Origin: Ilyonectria destructans
Taxonomy: Eukaryota > Ascomycota > Sordariomycetes > Hypocreales > Nectriaceae
DNA: 64,000 nucleotides
Reading direction: 5' to 3'
NCBI GenBank assembly: GCA_020740775.1
Contig: JAHEWK010000007.1
Coordinates: 1,488,001-1,552,000, forward strand
Numbering within the stretch: position 1 is the first letter of the stretch; every line of letters starts with the position of its first letter. The notes under the pieces were generated by a model that saw only the letters and a program-made list of their open reading frames with translations, was not told the DNA's origin and ran no database searches. Made by a program: the position numbers and the translations under genes. Shown here piece after piece: positions 1-12,251 of the stretch.

Positions 1-3000
1 CCGTGTACCAACTGCAAGGAGTAGAAGCAAGGACAAGGAGGCGAAATGTGGCGTCCCTCCTTGGCGCGAGACCTGCAGTCCAGGCCAAGTCCTCTTGCAG
101 CACCACCACCCGTAAAAATATACGGCAGCCGATGCCATTCTGCTTGGCGATGCCTTGGCGATGCACTTTCCCCTGGTCCTCTCAGGTGTTTTTGCATTTC
201 ACATTTCGCATCGTGCATTCAGTCCGTATCCAAGTTTACAAATCCCAGATACAAGCGGTATTGCACCATATCCCATGTTTCCCCCATCGCCACTCTCATC
301 TCCCCGACAATAGCACCATATTTCTGCACAACTCACTGCCTAAAGAAATCGATATTCTCAAACGCATAAACCCGCACAACACTTGCGTGATCTTCCAGCA
401 TGTCACCACCAGCAGGTTATCGCAAAGTGGTGCGGGCCTCTCCCCTCTGATGTAACCGTAACCTTCCTAAAGAGGGTTGGAGCTTGGCGGTCTGTTACGC
501 GTCGGCCGCTTCTACGGCGGCAAAGCTGAAGGCGTGGACCGATTATTCCCAGCGCTGTGGCATGTCTGCTCCTGTATTCCCAATCATGAATATGACTTAT
601 TTGCGGGGTGCAAGACGGCGTTGAATACCGAGAGGCGAAAGAGGCAAAGGGGCAAGAGAGATAGGCAATCAATGGAATGTCAGCTTGCAACAGAGTTAGT
701 GCGCGGCCAGCGGTCTATCCCAAGTGGTAGGTAGCATTGCCAATCGCCCGCAACATCTCAACGCCTCACCCCGCCGCCATCTCTCCACAGCAGTCCACGC
801 GTCTCAAATCCTGCTTTCTAGACGCCCCTAGTGAAATCACAGGCGTGGTCATTCTAAGGTTCGCGACTCATCCCCAGATTCAGAATACATCTCTCGTAAA
901 AAGGCAACCTTGTTTTCTTCCCCAGCTTCCCCATTGAGACTCTCGCCAGTCTGGGGTTTGTGGGGAAACCCGACGGCAGCCGAACCAAGAGTGCGGAAAG
1001 GAAGCCCACGATGGCGTTTTTCACGTAATGTTGGCGTCCAGGCTGGGTGTTGGTTGGCCGATTGAACGCCTGGAGTTACAAATTGTCGCCTCACAAGTTC
1101 AGCCGTATAGCGCCTCCACAGTCGTCCGTCCCGCAAAGCTAGCGGCTGTCGTTCTTCTGGCGGCAGAAGGTCTCGGGGAACTTTTGGAGCCCCAATGGAG
1201 CAACGATCTGTGCATGTAACCTGCCGCCCCAGCCCTTGCCCCCTCCCCTCAAGGACCTTTGTCTAGCGCCGGTGCTTGGAGCTCGAGCCTCTAGCAAAGG
1301 ACCCCCGCCCATTCGGAAGAAAGAATGGAGACTAGGGGACCAGGCCCCGGACAGCCATGCGACAGAGCGGAGCGGAAGACGGCGGTGTGGGGCGCCAAGG
1401 CCTGCACTTGCGGCGCTGTCCGTCTTGGACTTTTGAAGGTTGCTCCATCGACTACGACGACATCACGACTATTGACTGGATACTACGCAGTACTATCTCT
1501 CTCAGTCACTCTATCAATGTGATACGTACAACGCACACTAATTGGCTAGCATCTCCATCCCAGATACCAACCCCCTTCCAAGCTTGCTTCGGCTTCTGTC
1601 GCTTACGCACTCTTGCGGCACGGCGAGCAGAGCCGCAGCCACTTCCAGGATACAAGACGAACTATTCGTCTTCGTTTACGCTAGGATACGCACCCTTCTT
1701 TACTGGGCTTCAGTCGAAATAAGCGTCTGAGTGAGATTTATTACACAGCGTAGCTCGGAAGACGGCACCGCTGATGGTCATCACTTTGACTTACAAGGAA
1801 CCACACGACACTCGCGGTGTCAGCAAATTCCCAAGTAGGTAGGTCCTGGAGTCATTTCCCCTCTCTCCTCTCTCCTTGGGCCGAATAGAGCCACGGCCCA
1901 ATACCGTCCATCGTCACGCAACGGTGCAGCACGTGCAAGAGACCTAGATCCTCCCCCAATCTTTTACGTAGTAAAACCCGTGCTCTCGCAAACAGCCGCC
2001 TGGCATATGCTCGGAAATTACAACACGGACATAAGGCAGGACTAGGCTCCGTCGTATAAACTACCATCTAACATTTCTGCGGGCAGCAACTTTGCCCCTC
2101 TGTGCTCCATGCCACCATCCCCCATCAGGTGTTTTGACAAAGTGCCCTTCCCTCACGCCAGCTTGGCTCCCCACTCCAGACCCCCTGTCCCGCAAATCGA
2201 GATGTCAAGGTCCATTTTCGCTTCCAATCCCGCCGCACTTACAGATACGTTGACTAAAACCCAACCACAACCTTGGGGAGCTCAGACGTTCCCGACAGGT
2301 CTTGGGCCCAGGTGGAGTCCTGCTGTCGTTTTGTGAGAGTAATAAGGTTATCTTCAACTGGCTGCTGATTGCACCATCGGCAAGGGCCCACGCCCTCGGG
2401 TCCTTTTGTAGATCTGGCCTGGACCGCGTGTGCTCATGGTTACGTGTTTCTGATGTTCATTGATAGCTCTGAAGGCTCATGTTCGAGCTCCAGAAGCGCC
2501 TCGCCAGCCGCTTCGCAAGGGGAGCGCTTGCTCGGAGCCCGGCCTTCCACCCCGGCCTTCGCGTCGCATTATTCCGACGGGGAACAGGTGTCGGCGCCGC
2601 TTGGCAGCAAACACGAACGAGCTGATACGTTTTGAGCGACCTTTGCCGCCTTGGCGCTGGCCACATTCCCGTTTCAATCATCACCAGACATGGCTTTCCT
2701 GTTTGGATGCACGGGATCTGCTCAAGAGGTTAGGCTTCGGAACGGAGGTTGCAGGACCGTCACCCTCGCGGCGAAGATCCCTGAGTAGACGGTGTTTCAA
2801 TATTTCACTCCATCTCGCATTCAGTCCCAACTAAAACCCACCGTATTCAGGCAAACAGCCAACTGCATCTTCCATCCCACCCTGTCGCGTCGCGCCGCCA
2901 ATCCAACCCCACCAACGAGCATCCCCTCTCCTATCAATTCTAATCTCCAGGCAGCCGAATTCCCCCAGCCCACCACAAAAACCAGGCAACAACCATTTTT

Positions 3001-4207
3001 CACCATCATTCTCCCTTGTTTTTTCTTCATCCTGCTACCTAACCTGTTTCCCTAGCGACAGAACTGTTCTCTTGGTTACATCAACAGGGACCTTCATCCG
3101 ATCGGACCGAACAGCTAGGCAGATGGATGAGGGTTAACCGAGACGCAACTACCCGACACATCACAACACACGGCCACCATCCAGTGTTGAATAGGTCTTC
3201 AACCAGCGCCACATTTGTGGATTTGCTTTTGTTCGCGCCTTGGCTGGCAGTTGGCTGTTGGCTCAGAGCATGTTCACGCTAAATCATCCCTACCTGGGTG
3301 TCAGGGACGAGAACAGCGATACGTTCAAGCGTCGCCTCTCTCCTTACGTTTGGCAGTGCCATTCCGTGCGATTCTTGAAACTCGGGCAATGAGGGGGTGA
3401 ACGGCCGACGACAGATGGCTGCATAATGAGTTGCACAAGTCGCAACGCAGCAGTCTGCCAGCCAACCGATCACCGTGAACGGCCGGGTTGGTTGCCGCTG
3501 CTGTCATGAGAACTGATAGCCATCCACAAATTTTTACTAAACCAAGCCAAACAACTCTTTGGCGTCCGCTAGAGGTTCAGCCAGCGCACATAAACCGACA
3601 TATCAGAAAGAGTCACCAAGCGGTGAACAACTCTTCAACGAGCACAATTCATTGCTCAGAGTTGTTCTTATTTTTAGGGGATGAAATGCTAAAGATAAGT
3701 CTTATTCTTGAGGGGGAATATAAGCATTAGGCTTATTGTTTCCTTTCCTATAGAATTTTACGGTAGGTTTGTCGTCAAAACTGATCTTCAGATTGGCGCA
3801 TGTATGGTGTTGTTGTGAATTGCTTTGTCCGCGCCTCCGGCCAGCGCATGTTCATTCAATCAAACCGCAAGCGCTTTGGCGCCCGCTAGGGCTGAACAGC
3901 CGGGGTACAGCATAAACAAGCCATAATTGATAGCAAAGCAGCCACTCGGGGACCTGCTCCGTGTTTGCTTGTTCCAGGCAACAGTGATTTCTGATATTTC
4001 ATACCAGTGGTGCTTCAGGGGATTGTCAGCAAGATCAAAAAGGGAGCTCTTCGCTCAATCCATCCAGTGTCAACATTACTTCCCAAACACATCACAAGCC
4101 ATTATCAAAATTCTCTCCTGTACTCTCCCAAACCCACCCAGACCCCATGCCCAGAAATCCCCGCAACTAAACACACAAACTAAACCCACTCCCGCACCTG
4201 TCTCACG
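1..4207. other. Gene-poor region upstream of the kinesin gene
   Basis: No reading frame here has a recognisable domain, and the longest frames overlap one another in several phases with arginine/proline/serine-rich translations typical of chance frames in GC-rich DNA. The last 900 bases contain loosely similar segments (for example around 3570-3640 and 3880-3950, both containing a CTTTGGCG-CCGCTAG core), which may be an old duplication in the kinesin promoter. A pyrimidine- and AC-rich stretch at 4100-4207 looks like the 5' leader of the kinesin mRNA. Confidence 0.6.
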
Positions 4208-6135
4208 ATGGACCAGTTCATCGTCGACAATGCTGCCCGGTACAAGTCGCTCGTCATGCGCTTCGAGCCCAAGGCGTCCGGGCCCAAGGCGGAGGTTGCT
4301 CCGGCGTCGGACATGCTCGTCACCACCCGGCTCCGGCCTCTTCTTCCCGAAGAGGAAGCGGCCGGCCTCCCCAGCTCCGTGTTTCCGCGACTCCGCTCGC
4401 CGGGCGTGTTGGACATCCACGAGCTCCGCCAGCCGGTCCGTGGGCTCCCGACTATCAAGGCAAGCATTCGTCTCTCCCATGTCTTCACTTTGTTATTCAT
4501 CCGACCTGTTTTACTAACTTGCTCAATTAGTCCTACGACTATGAAGTCGACCGCATCTTCAATGCCGACTGCACGACAGAGCAAATCTACACGGATGTCG
4601 TCAAACCCCTTGTCCCCTGGGCATACGACGGTGGCATCGGCACGCTCTTCGCCTACGGGCAGACAGGCTCAGGCAAGACGTACACAGTCAGCCACCTGGA
4701 GCGTCTCGTCGCCGAGGAGCTCTTCAGTGGGAAACTCGACGGCAAACGTGAGATCCACATGAGCATTGTCGAGTTATTTGGGAACACGGCACTTGGTGAG
4801 TATCCCTGATATAAACTCCAACAAACCCGTCCACTAATAAATCAGACCTCCTCAACGAGCGTGCTCCCGTATCGGTGATGCAAGACGCCTTCGGCGCAAC
4901 GCAGCTCAACGGTGCCGTGGAGCACCGTATCCACTCGGCGACCGAGATGCTCAGCTTCATCGAGACGGCGGCCTCGTTCCGCCGCACCGAAGCCACCGAC
5001 AAGAGCAACTCGTCGTCGCGCTCGCACGCCATCTGCCGCATCCGCTTCAAGAACGCGGCGCGCCCCTCGGCCGAGGATGGCATGCTGTACATGATCGACC
5101 TGGCGGGCTCCGAGGCGGCGCGCGACACGGCGGCGCACAGCAGCGCGCGCATCAAGGAGACGCGCGAGATCAACACCAGCCTGTCGGTGCTCAAGGACTG
5201 CATCCGCGGCAAGGCCGAGGCCAACGCCGCCCTCGCCGCCGGGCAGCGCAAGCCGCATGTTCCGTGGCGCCAGAGCTCGCTGACCAAGATCCTCAAGCAC
5301 GTCCTGGACCCGGCGGCGCATCGGCCGTGCAAGACGGTCGTCATTGCGTGCGTGAACCCGTCGCTGGCTGATGTTGGGCCCAGCCGGAACACGCTGCGAT
5401 ACGCCGAGACGTTGCGTGTCCTGCTTCCCCGGAAGCCGCCCGTGATTGACGATCCCAAGGCGCCGGTGACGTGGACGAACAAGAAGCTGCAGGAATGGAT
5501 CCAGGAGAATGTAAGATCCCTCACATACCAGATACCCTTCTAGATCACAGCAATACTAACCGCTTATACAGTCCGGCAAGCCCTCGATCGATCCCACCAT
5601 CCTCGCACCCACCGAGTCGGGAACCCAACTCCTCCACCTGCCCATCCCCGACTTCGAGGCTCGGTGCCTCGACACCCACGGCGTCGGTCTCGAGCAGGCC
5701 AAAGCCTTCCGCGGAAAGCTCTGGCAGATGCACATCGACTCCGAGTCCCAAGCCCCATTCAAGAAAGCGAGCGACAAGCCAAACAGCCAAGAGCCCGACC
5801 CCCGAGTCCGCTGGCGGCCGTGGAAGCAGCGCATCCGCCCGGGAATGTTCGTCAGCTGGGATCCTCCGTACGATCATCCCCTGGGTCGACCTGGCAGAAA
5901 CTTCGTTGTGGTTCTGGCCCCTGTTCCTGGAGCTGACGTCCAGTACGACATGGAAATCGATCCTCCGGCAACAATCGCCAGCCGCTGGCTCTGCGCCGAT
6001 GTCATACTCAACAGCGCTTCCAAGGGGTACGAGGTGCAGATGTGGCGACATGTCCAAATCGACGTTAACCAGATGGATGCCGAGGTTATCTTTGACTACG
6101 ATGTCGCTTCGAGACTTTACTACCTTGTCATTTAG
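4208..6135 (+). CDS. Kinesin motor protein, kinesin-13-like
   Basis: Microtubule motor ATPase, predicted 581 aa. Four exons join in frame: 4208-4459, 4531-4795, 4846-5510 and 5572-6135. The motor domain (about residues 15-370) has the P-loop GQTGSGKT at 127-134, switch I NSSSRSH at 227-233 and switch II DLAGSE at 257-262. The segment after switch II (DTAAHSSARIKETREINTSL) resembles kinesin-13 proteins, which depolymerise microtubule ends, but assignment to that subfamily is inferred. The motor is close to the N-terminus. The roughly 210-residue C-terminal part has no obvious heptad coiled coil, so a classical stalk is not evident; it is rich in Trp and Pro and I recognise no domain in it. Intron 1 is a GC-AG intron; the other two are GT-AG. 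The gene converges on the antiporter gene 328 bp downstream. The start is the first ATG of the frame that gives a complete motor. Confidence 0.88.
4460..4530 (+). other. GC-AG intron 1 of the kinesin gene
   Basis: The exon ends in AAG and the intron begins GCAAGC. It ends after a TACTAAC-like branch site (about 4511-4518) with TTAG. Only this donor joins the codons for ...LPTIK to SYDYEVD in the conserved kinesin frame, and no GT donor nearby preserves it. Length 71 nt. Confidence 0.8.
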
Positions 6136-6463
6136 ACACGTTTGTTAGAATGGTTCCCGTCATGTAATAGCCAGCGAGTTGGTTCCCTTTGTCAGAAAAT
6201 TGCAGCAGAAAATAGTACGATAAAGTTGCATTCATAGCTCGTGAGCATTCTCGGCCGAGTGGTCGAGATGTGGTCGTAAACGATAGAGTATGCGATTACC
6301 CCTAATCCAAATAACATGTCCCATCACAATCTCCCCTGTGCCGATGATCGTGAGCATAATCGTTCTGCCCATCCCACGTGGTGTATCCAACTAGTCAAAC
6401 CAATCCAAAAGACGCCGTTTGCGTTCTTATATGCTACATAAAATGTACCGTTCCAGGGCATCA
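6136..6463. other. Convergent 3' intergenic spacer
   Basis: This spacer of 328 bases separates the stop codons of two convergent genes (kinesin on +, antiporter on -). It presumably holds both 3' untranslated regions and polyadenylation sites. No gene is seen. Confidence 0.6.
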
Positions 6464-9285
6464 TCACTTCGATCCCCCGTCGTTGATAACCAACAGGCCC
6501 GCGTTGATGCCAGCGCGAGCAATCTGGTCACCCAAAACACCAACCGTTCGCTGAAACTCCCGCTCTAGTCCAAAGTCGGCGTGGAGCAAGTTCTCAAAAC
6601 AGGGGTGGTTTCGTCCGGTAACGATCAAGTCACCAACGTTCAGGCGAGACTTGCCCACCATCTCGCGCGCCACGGCAACGGCCCGCGCGGGAAGATTGCG
6701 AACCGAGTCAATGTCAACTTCGGTAAACGTCACACGACCCTCCAGCGTCTTGGAAGCGTTCTTCTTGGCCGTGTTCAAAAGATCAAGGTCAGTGGCAGAG
6801 AGCTCGCCGGCGACATTCTTGACCAGGCCGTTGCTAGTAGAAGGATCACTATCCGGAGAGGCGTGGGCTTCTACATCATCGCCAAAGTTAAAGTGGGCGA
6901 CGGTGATGGACACGTGAGGGTTGTGAGCCAGCTGGAGAACAAAGAGAAGAGCCATTCGGTCGTCTTTGCCACCGAGAAACGGAACAAAGATTCGCTGGTC
7001 GTGATCCACAGGTGTGCGCAGGACGGGGCCGTCATGGTTGCTATGCACTGAGAGTCCAGTAAATGGGCTTCGAGTGAGAGTTGGTCGCTTAGACAAGCTC
7101 GTATCCTCGATGCCTCGGTTGATGTAAATTCCGGTGGTACAAGTCGCGCGGTCAATGGCACCCTGGACGTAATCGATGTAAGACTTGCTGAAGAACCGGT
7201 CGTTTGGCGAGCTGGCCTCAAACGGAACTGACGAGTTGTCCTCGGAAAGGCTACCATGGGAACTCCAGGGAATGAGCATAAAGTCGGACTTGGCCTCCTC
7301 GGCACGCTTGGAGATGGTCTCCGCATATGCTGCCGTAGGAATAATCGAAACTTGACCTGCCACAGCAACGCCATTGAGTCGGGAGAAAGTCTGGAAAGCT
7401 GAAAAAACGGCATCGCGATTAGCGAATTCGTCCAGTTCCGCAGACTGCATGACCGAAGAGGTACGGTCTGTGAGCTCCACCAGGCGAACACCGTGGACTT
7501 CGAGCGGGCGAGCGGTAGGGGGTCGGCTGGGCTCCATGGAAATTACGCTGGGAGGAGCGGTTCCGGCTGCGAACGCTCCATCCTCTTCCTTGTCCTTCGC
7601 AGGAGGGCTCGTTTCCGAGGCCTTCTTGGCGTCTCCGAGAAGAGCGACGAGGTTGAAGAGTCCGGAGAGAGCGTCAAGGCGGAGGTGAAGAGTGAGGCGA
7701 CGGGTCTGGGCCTTGTCTAGAGCCTCCTCCATCCTGTGCTCAGAGGCCTGGGCCTCAGTAACAAGTGGGTTGCCCTCCCAGTCAATCTCGCCACGGCGCC
7801 ACTTGTCAACCTTCTCACGGTACCACACAGGATAGAGCCACCGCGTCAAAGGCGTGGTTGCGATCGTGGTGACCTAGAAGATTATTAGCAGGAGGAATTC
7901 GGTACAAGGGTGAGACATACCAGTGCCATGACGACGAAAATGGTAAAGGTGCGCTGCGAGAGAATGCCAGCTTGCAGGCCAATGTTCTATCAAAGTCAGT
8001 GTCTCAGTCAGATCTGCGGAAACGTGGGACTCACCAAGACAATAAGTTCGACGAGACCCTTGCAACTCATAAGAGCACCAATGGTGAAGCTCTCGCGCCA
8101 GAGGCAATTGCACAATCGAGCAGCGACGGAACCACCGACAATCTTACCGAAAAAGGCGCAGGCAATAACGGCAATCACATAGCCCCAGGTCGTACCATCA
8201 TTAAGCAAACCAAGATTGGTGTTCAGACCTGAGAGTGCAAAGTAGAGAGGCAACAGGAGCACCGTGACCAAATCCTCAATCTTCTCGGTGAGCTTGATGG
8301 CGAAACCTCCGTCGTGAGGGCAGATGAGGCCGACTAGGAAAGCGCCAAAAATAGCATGGACGCCAATGGCGGCTATGCTCATTAGCTAGTGGCATGACTT
8401 GATGGCAAAGAACTTACCAGTAAACCAGGAGGAGATCAGCACCAAAAGTAGGGTCAAACCCGTCATGGTCTGAGAGGGCCCGTTCTGGATGCTGTTGTTG
8501 CGGCGCAGAATCCAGATGAAGGCGGGTCGGACAGCGAATACGAGGAAAAGCACCCACGCAACAGCGGTCAAGAATACATAGAGAGCTGTCAGACCAGATG
8601 AGTTGTTAACCAGAGCAACGCTCAGGGCCAAAAGAACCCATCCGGTAACGTCGTTGCCAATTCCAGCCGCGAGAACCGTCACACCGACCGCAGTGCCAAG
8701 CAGCTGCAGCTCAGACAGAATACGGCACAGAACGGGAAAGGCAGTGATGGCCAGAGCGGTACCAATGAAGAGCGCATAGGTACCAAACGACATGTCCTCC
8801 AGGGTGCTCTCGACGCGGAACTCGTGATAAAGGCCCCACGCGACAGCGACACCGAGACCGAAGGGGATAATCATGCTGGCGAGGCCCACACTAAGGGCAA
8901 CGCGCCAGTTGCTGCGGAACATGCGAGTATCAACTTCGAGGCCGACGAGGAACAGGAAAAGGAGCAAGCCGAGGTTTGCAACGTTGGAGAGGACGGGCAT
9001 GGAGGCGACGGGGAAGATGTTCTCCTGGAAGCCGGGGATGCGCATCATGACGGAGGGGCCCAGGACGATGCCACCAATGACCTCTGCGATGACACGGGGC
9101 TGGCCGAACCGCGAGAGCGGGTAGTGCAGGAGGCGGCAGAAAATGATGATGATGCATGCCTGCACAATGAAGAGGGCAATGGGATCTTTGGGGTTGTAGT
9201 GGATGGGATTGAGGCCCTCGAGAATGCCGCCTTGAGGCTTCGCGCCCGTGGCGGCGGCGGCGACGGCCGTTGTCGTTGCAGACAT
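6464..9285 (-). CDS. kha1: K+/H+ antiporter, KHA1 type (CPA2 family)
   Basis: Membrane monovalent cation/proton exchanger, predicted 893 aa. In yeast the family acts in K+ and pH homeostasis of Golgi-type compartments; location here is inferred. Exons in reading order are 9285-8418, 8372-8035, 7986-7921 and 7873-6464. All introns are GT-AG and only 45-48 nt. The N-terminal half (about residues 35-430) is a run of hydrophobic helices with the CPA2-type GIGNDVTGW motif and the conserved segments AIGVHAIFGAFLVGL, KLTEKIEDLV and LYFALSGL. The C-terminal 460 residues are hydrophilic with a CHX-like cytosolic fold, as in fungal KHA1 proteins. I chose the ATG at 9285 (MSATTTAV...) because family N-termini begin close to the GGILEGLNP motif. 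The frame stays open 45 codons further upstream to another ATG at 9420, which I consider untranslated leader. Confidence 0.93.
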
Positions 9286-10380
9286 GGCGCGCGACGTCGG
9301 TGTCGATGGACCGAGTGGGAGGAGGAGATGAAAGCAAGTCTCCGGCCAGATACACGGCGCAAAGGAGACACGAGGCGAATTGATCGCAACAAATGCAAAG
9401 GGACGGCAGTGCAAAGTCAAGAGTCGGAGGGGAACGAGATGGCGGGCTCTTGGTCGGTTTTAAGGTTGGTCTTGGACAAACGCTCAGGACGAGCTAAACA
9501 AGCGGGGGAACGAACTTGCTAGGATGGCAGCCCAATAATGGCCGTCAGCCGGGCTGTTACACTGGGCCCAGCGATTCATGATCAAGGGGTCCTGGCTGGC
9601 TCGCTTCTGGCGGGTGGTTGGCTTCATGAGATAAGAGCACAACAGTCGGTGGGGAGGAGGCCGTCTTAGGCCGAGCGTGGCCGTACGAAGTATACGACCC
9701 GGCATGCCAACGGACCCTGGATCTGGGGGAGCGGAGGGGGTGGATTGAGCATCTTGACGGCCGACGGGCGTATGGTTTAGAGGCGTGAGGTGTGAGATTG
9801 AGGTGTGGGTTGAGGTGTGAGGTGTAAAGCCAACTGCAATCCCATGTGCATGCGGGGCGTGGTGATGGTGGCGGCTGAGGCCACCCAACCGGAGAGACAA
9901 AGGCTGACGACGGTTCGCAAGCGGGCGCTCTCAAGAACGGGGGCACGCTTCGGTCTGGGGAACCAAATTGTGGAGGGCATCTAGACCAACCTGGCTGAAT
10001 CACTTCCAGTCGCGAACCCCGGAAAGAAACAAAAAGGACGGCCACGGGATCACTGGATCAGATTCGAGGCGCTTTGAGCACAGGCAGCACATGGCACGCC
10101 ATAATGTGCGATGACGCATCCGGAGGATGGTCTCGATTTGTGGGGGAGCTGTTTTGTGGTGGTTGTCATGGATGAGGGTTGTCAGCCCCCGCAGTCGCAA
10201 CCGGCGGTAGTGAATATATTTCACAGCGCATCGATGAAGGCGTCGCGGGCTTGCTTGGCTCGGGGAAAGGGACACCAACGAGGGCGGTGACGGATGGAGG
10301 CGTCTTGCTCCATCATGGCGCGAGATGAGGCTAGCAAAGCCGTTGATCAGCGAGAAGAGCCGGACGAGTTGTCAGTAGAT
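9286..10380. other. Promoter/leader region of the antiporter gene
   Basis: No gene is seen. It should contain the 5' leader and promoter of the antiporter, read leftward. A degenerate tandem stretch built on GAGGTGTG occurs at about 9782-9832. Confidence 0.5.
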
Positions 10381-10405
10381 CTGAACCCGCCCCCCCTTGT
10401 GACCC

Positions 10406-10458
10406 GCCCCTTGCCCCACATTCTAGCTGACCTGATTCTTGCCCCATAAGTCACAAAT
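10406..10458 (+). repeat. Left terminal inverted repeat (perfect core)
   Basis: This 53-base perfect inverted match to 10692-10744 begins GCCCCTTGCCCC and ends GTCACAAAT. It keeps CpA dinucleotides, so it shows no sign of RIP-type mutation although the neighbouring core is extremely A/T-rich. Confidence 0.9.
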
Positions 10459-10691
10459 TCAAAGGTAGATATAAAATCGATACTGAATTGATTCTAAATT
10501 AACTTATAAAATTAATAGTATATTTTAATAAAAAGTCTTTTTAAAATCTATATAATAATATTAATATATTATAATCCTTTAAAGATTTATTAAGATTTAT
10601 TTTAAAATTTATAGAATTTTAAAAAATATTTAAATAGATAAATATTTTATTTAATATCTAAATTAATTCTGAATTAATTCTATACCTTTGG

Positions 10692-10744
10692 ATTTGTGAC
10701 TTATGGGGCAAGAATCAGGTCAGCTAGAATGTGGGGCAAGGGGC
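10692..10744 (-). repeat. Right terminal inverted repeat (perfect core)
   Basis: Reverse complement of 10406-10458 without mismatch. Outside it the match continues with a few substitutions and a short gap up to about 10766. Confidence 0.9.
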
Positions 10745-10766
10745 AGGTCATAGGGGGCGGGCTCAG

Positions 10767-12251
10767 CGCGCATGTAGACACCACAGAGACGCAAGAGGAG
10801 TAGCAACCTTGCTGGCCAGACCGGGCGAAAAGCCAGGGTTAAGCTATGGCCCATGCGCTCAAACAGGGAGCCCATCATGGAACGAAACATGATCGCTGGT
10901 CAATACTCGTGATAATTGGTCGTGGCCCGTCTTTCAATGTCTCAAAACTCCACCTGCGCTGCACTGCCTACTGCACCTCGGAGGAGGCTGGTGGAGTGAC
11001 CACTGAACAGCCTCACCCATGTGAGTGCTTTGTGCATGGGCGCAAGGGCGCCAAGTGCCAAGCTTCGACACCATGACTGCAGAACGCCATGTGACCAAGC
11101 CGCTGCCATCACCGCGATCCTGCTCCCAAGCGCCGTTGATTCGCACATACTTTCCGTCGTCTCAGTTGAAGAAAAGCCCCCGTTCACGCTCACCGGCCAC
11201 GTGCCCCCCTCCTCTCGTCAATTCGCCCCGGTGTTGTACGGCTGCCTGCATATCCTTGCACAAGGGGGGGCCCCCAAGACAGAGTCGACAGACCACATCC
11301 TGGGCTTGATCGGCTGACTGCACCGCTGCTGGATTGTGCGGGGAGACGAGAGGTCTGGTCGGGTCTAGTGCGTCGTGGTTCTCATGTCGTGTACGAAGTA
11401 CGAAGTAGACACAGTGAGATTGAGCCAGAGATTGAGCCAGAGATTGAACGCGAGATAACAGTGTGGTTCACGGTACGCTGCCAGTGGACGACAAGGCTTC
11501 GGCAGCGCCCGGCACGTTCATGCCAAAATGAAGCGTCCATCATCGATTCCTCCTCGTCAATTCCATGTTGCATCCATCCTCCCGTCGTCTCTCTGATCCC
11601 TAGTCTCTGAGCCTCCAGCGACTAGCGGGGAGTCCAGCTGCCCAACTCCCCGAAGCCCAGGGCGTGTGGCGCTCGCCCACGAGCACCTCCCACAGCGGCT
11701 CTCGCTCAGTGGTGTGTTAGCGGCTATTCCATTGGAACTGTCCCCCTGCTGTCGTGGTGGATGCAGCCTCCAGGCGACGACACGAACCCCACCGTCGCAA
11801 CCAGCTTTCCGAGTGACTCAAAACATATTGACGCGATACGACACACAAACCACCGGCCTGGGACGAGCCAGCTTCCCAACAGGACATGATCGCCGTCAGC
11901 CGAGACGAGACTGACTTTGGCCAAGGTTCCAGTGTGGTCGCTCGAACAGGGTGGCCTAATTAACGAACGACGGAGGTAATGTCTTGTGTTGCAAAAACAA
12001 CTGTGTCTCTCACCTATCATGTGAGGCAATCTGACATTCTTAAATCACACTGCACTCTGGAGGAGCCTGAGGCGTGATTTGTTCGTCATTCTAGGTGGAA
12101 CATGGTTCTTGGACTTGGTACGGTGGGCGGACCGGAGCAGACACGGAGCGAGCAGAGCTAAATTACCTGTTTAGGAAATGAAACTCTACGAGCCATAGTG
12201 ATTCAATTATTCTGCAGGTCTAAAGACTTCCTCTACAGTTAACTCAAGACA
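10767..12251. other. Intergenic region between the inverted-repeat element and the reductase relic
   Basis: No supported gene. A short direct repeat of GATTGAGCCAGA units lies at about 11417-11450, and GTACGAAGTAC-type motifs at about 11390-11405. Frames here are short and mutually overlapping. Confidence 0.5.

Larger units (their letters stand above)
10381..10766. mobile_element. 386-bp MITE-like inverted-repeat element with AT-rich core
   Basis: Two arms of about 80-85 bases face each other. They are identical over 53 bases (10406-10458 and 10692-10744) and nearly identical out to 10381 and 10766, where both tips read as CTGA-CCCGCCCCC. Each arm contains two copies of a CTTGCCCCA motif. 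The roughly 220 bases between the arms are almost pure A/T, with TpA very common. The layout is that of a non-autonomous DNA transposon (MITE) or foldback element. There is no transposase frame. I could not find a clear target-site duplication at the tips, so the exact ends and the transposon class are unsure. Confidence 0.65.

Noticed and set aside
9286..9420. N-terminal extension of the antiporter to an earlier ATG
   Set aside because: The extra 45 residues are not family-like, whereas the ATG at 9285 gives the usual N-terminus.
10465..10685. AT-rich core as a RIP-degraded transposon body
   Set aside because: The arms keep unmutated CpA sites and no coding trace is left, so RIP alone does not explain the sharp boundary; I describe it only as an AT-rich core.
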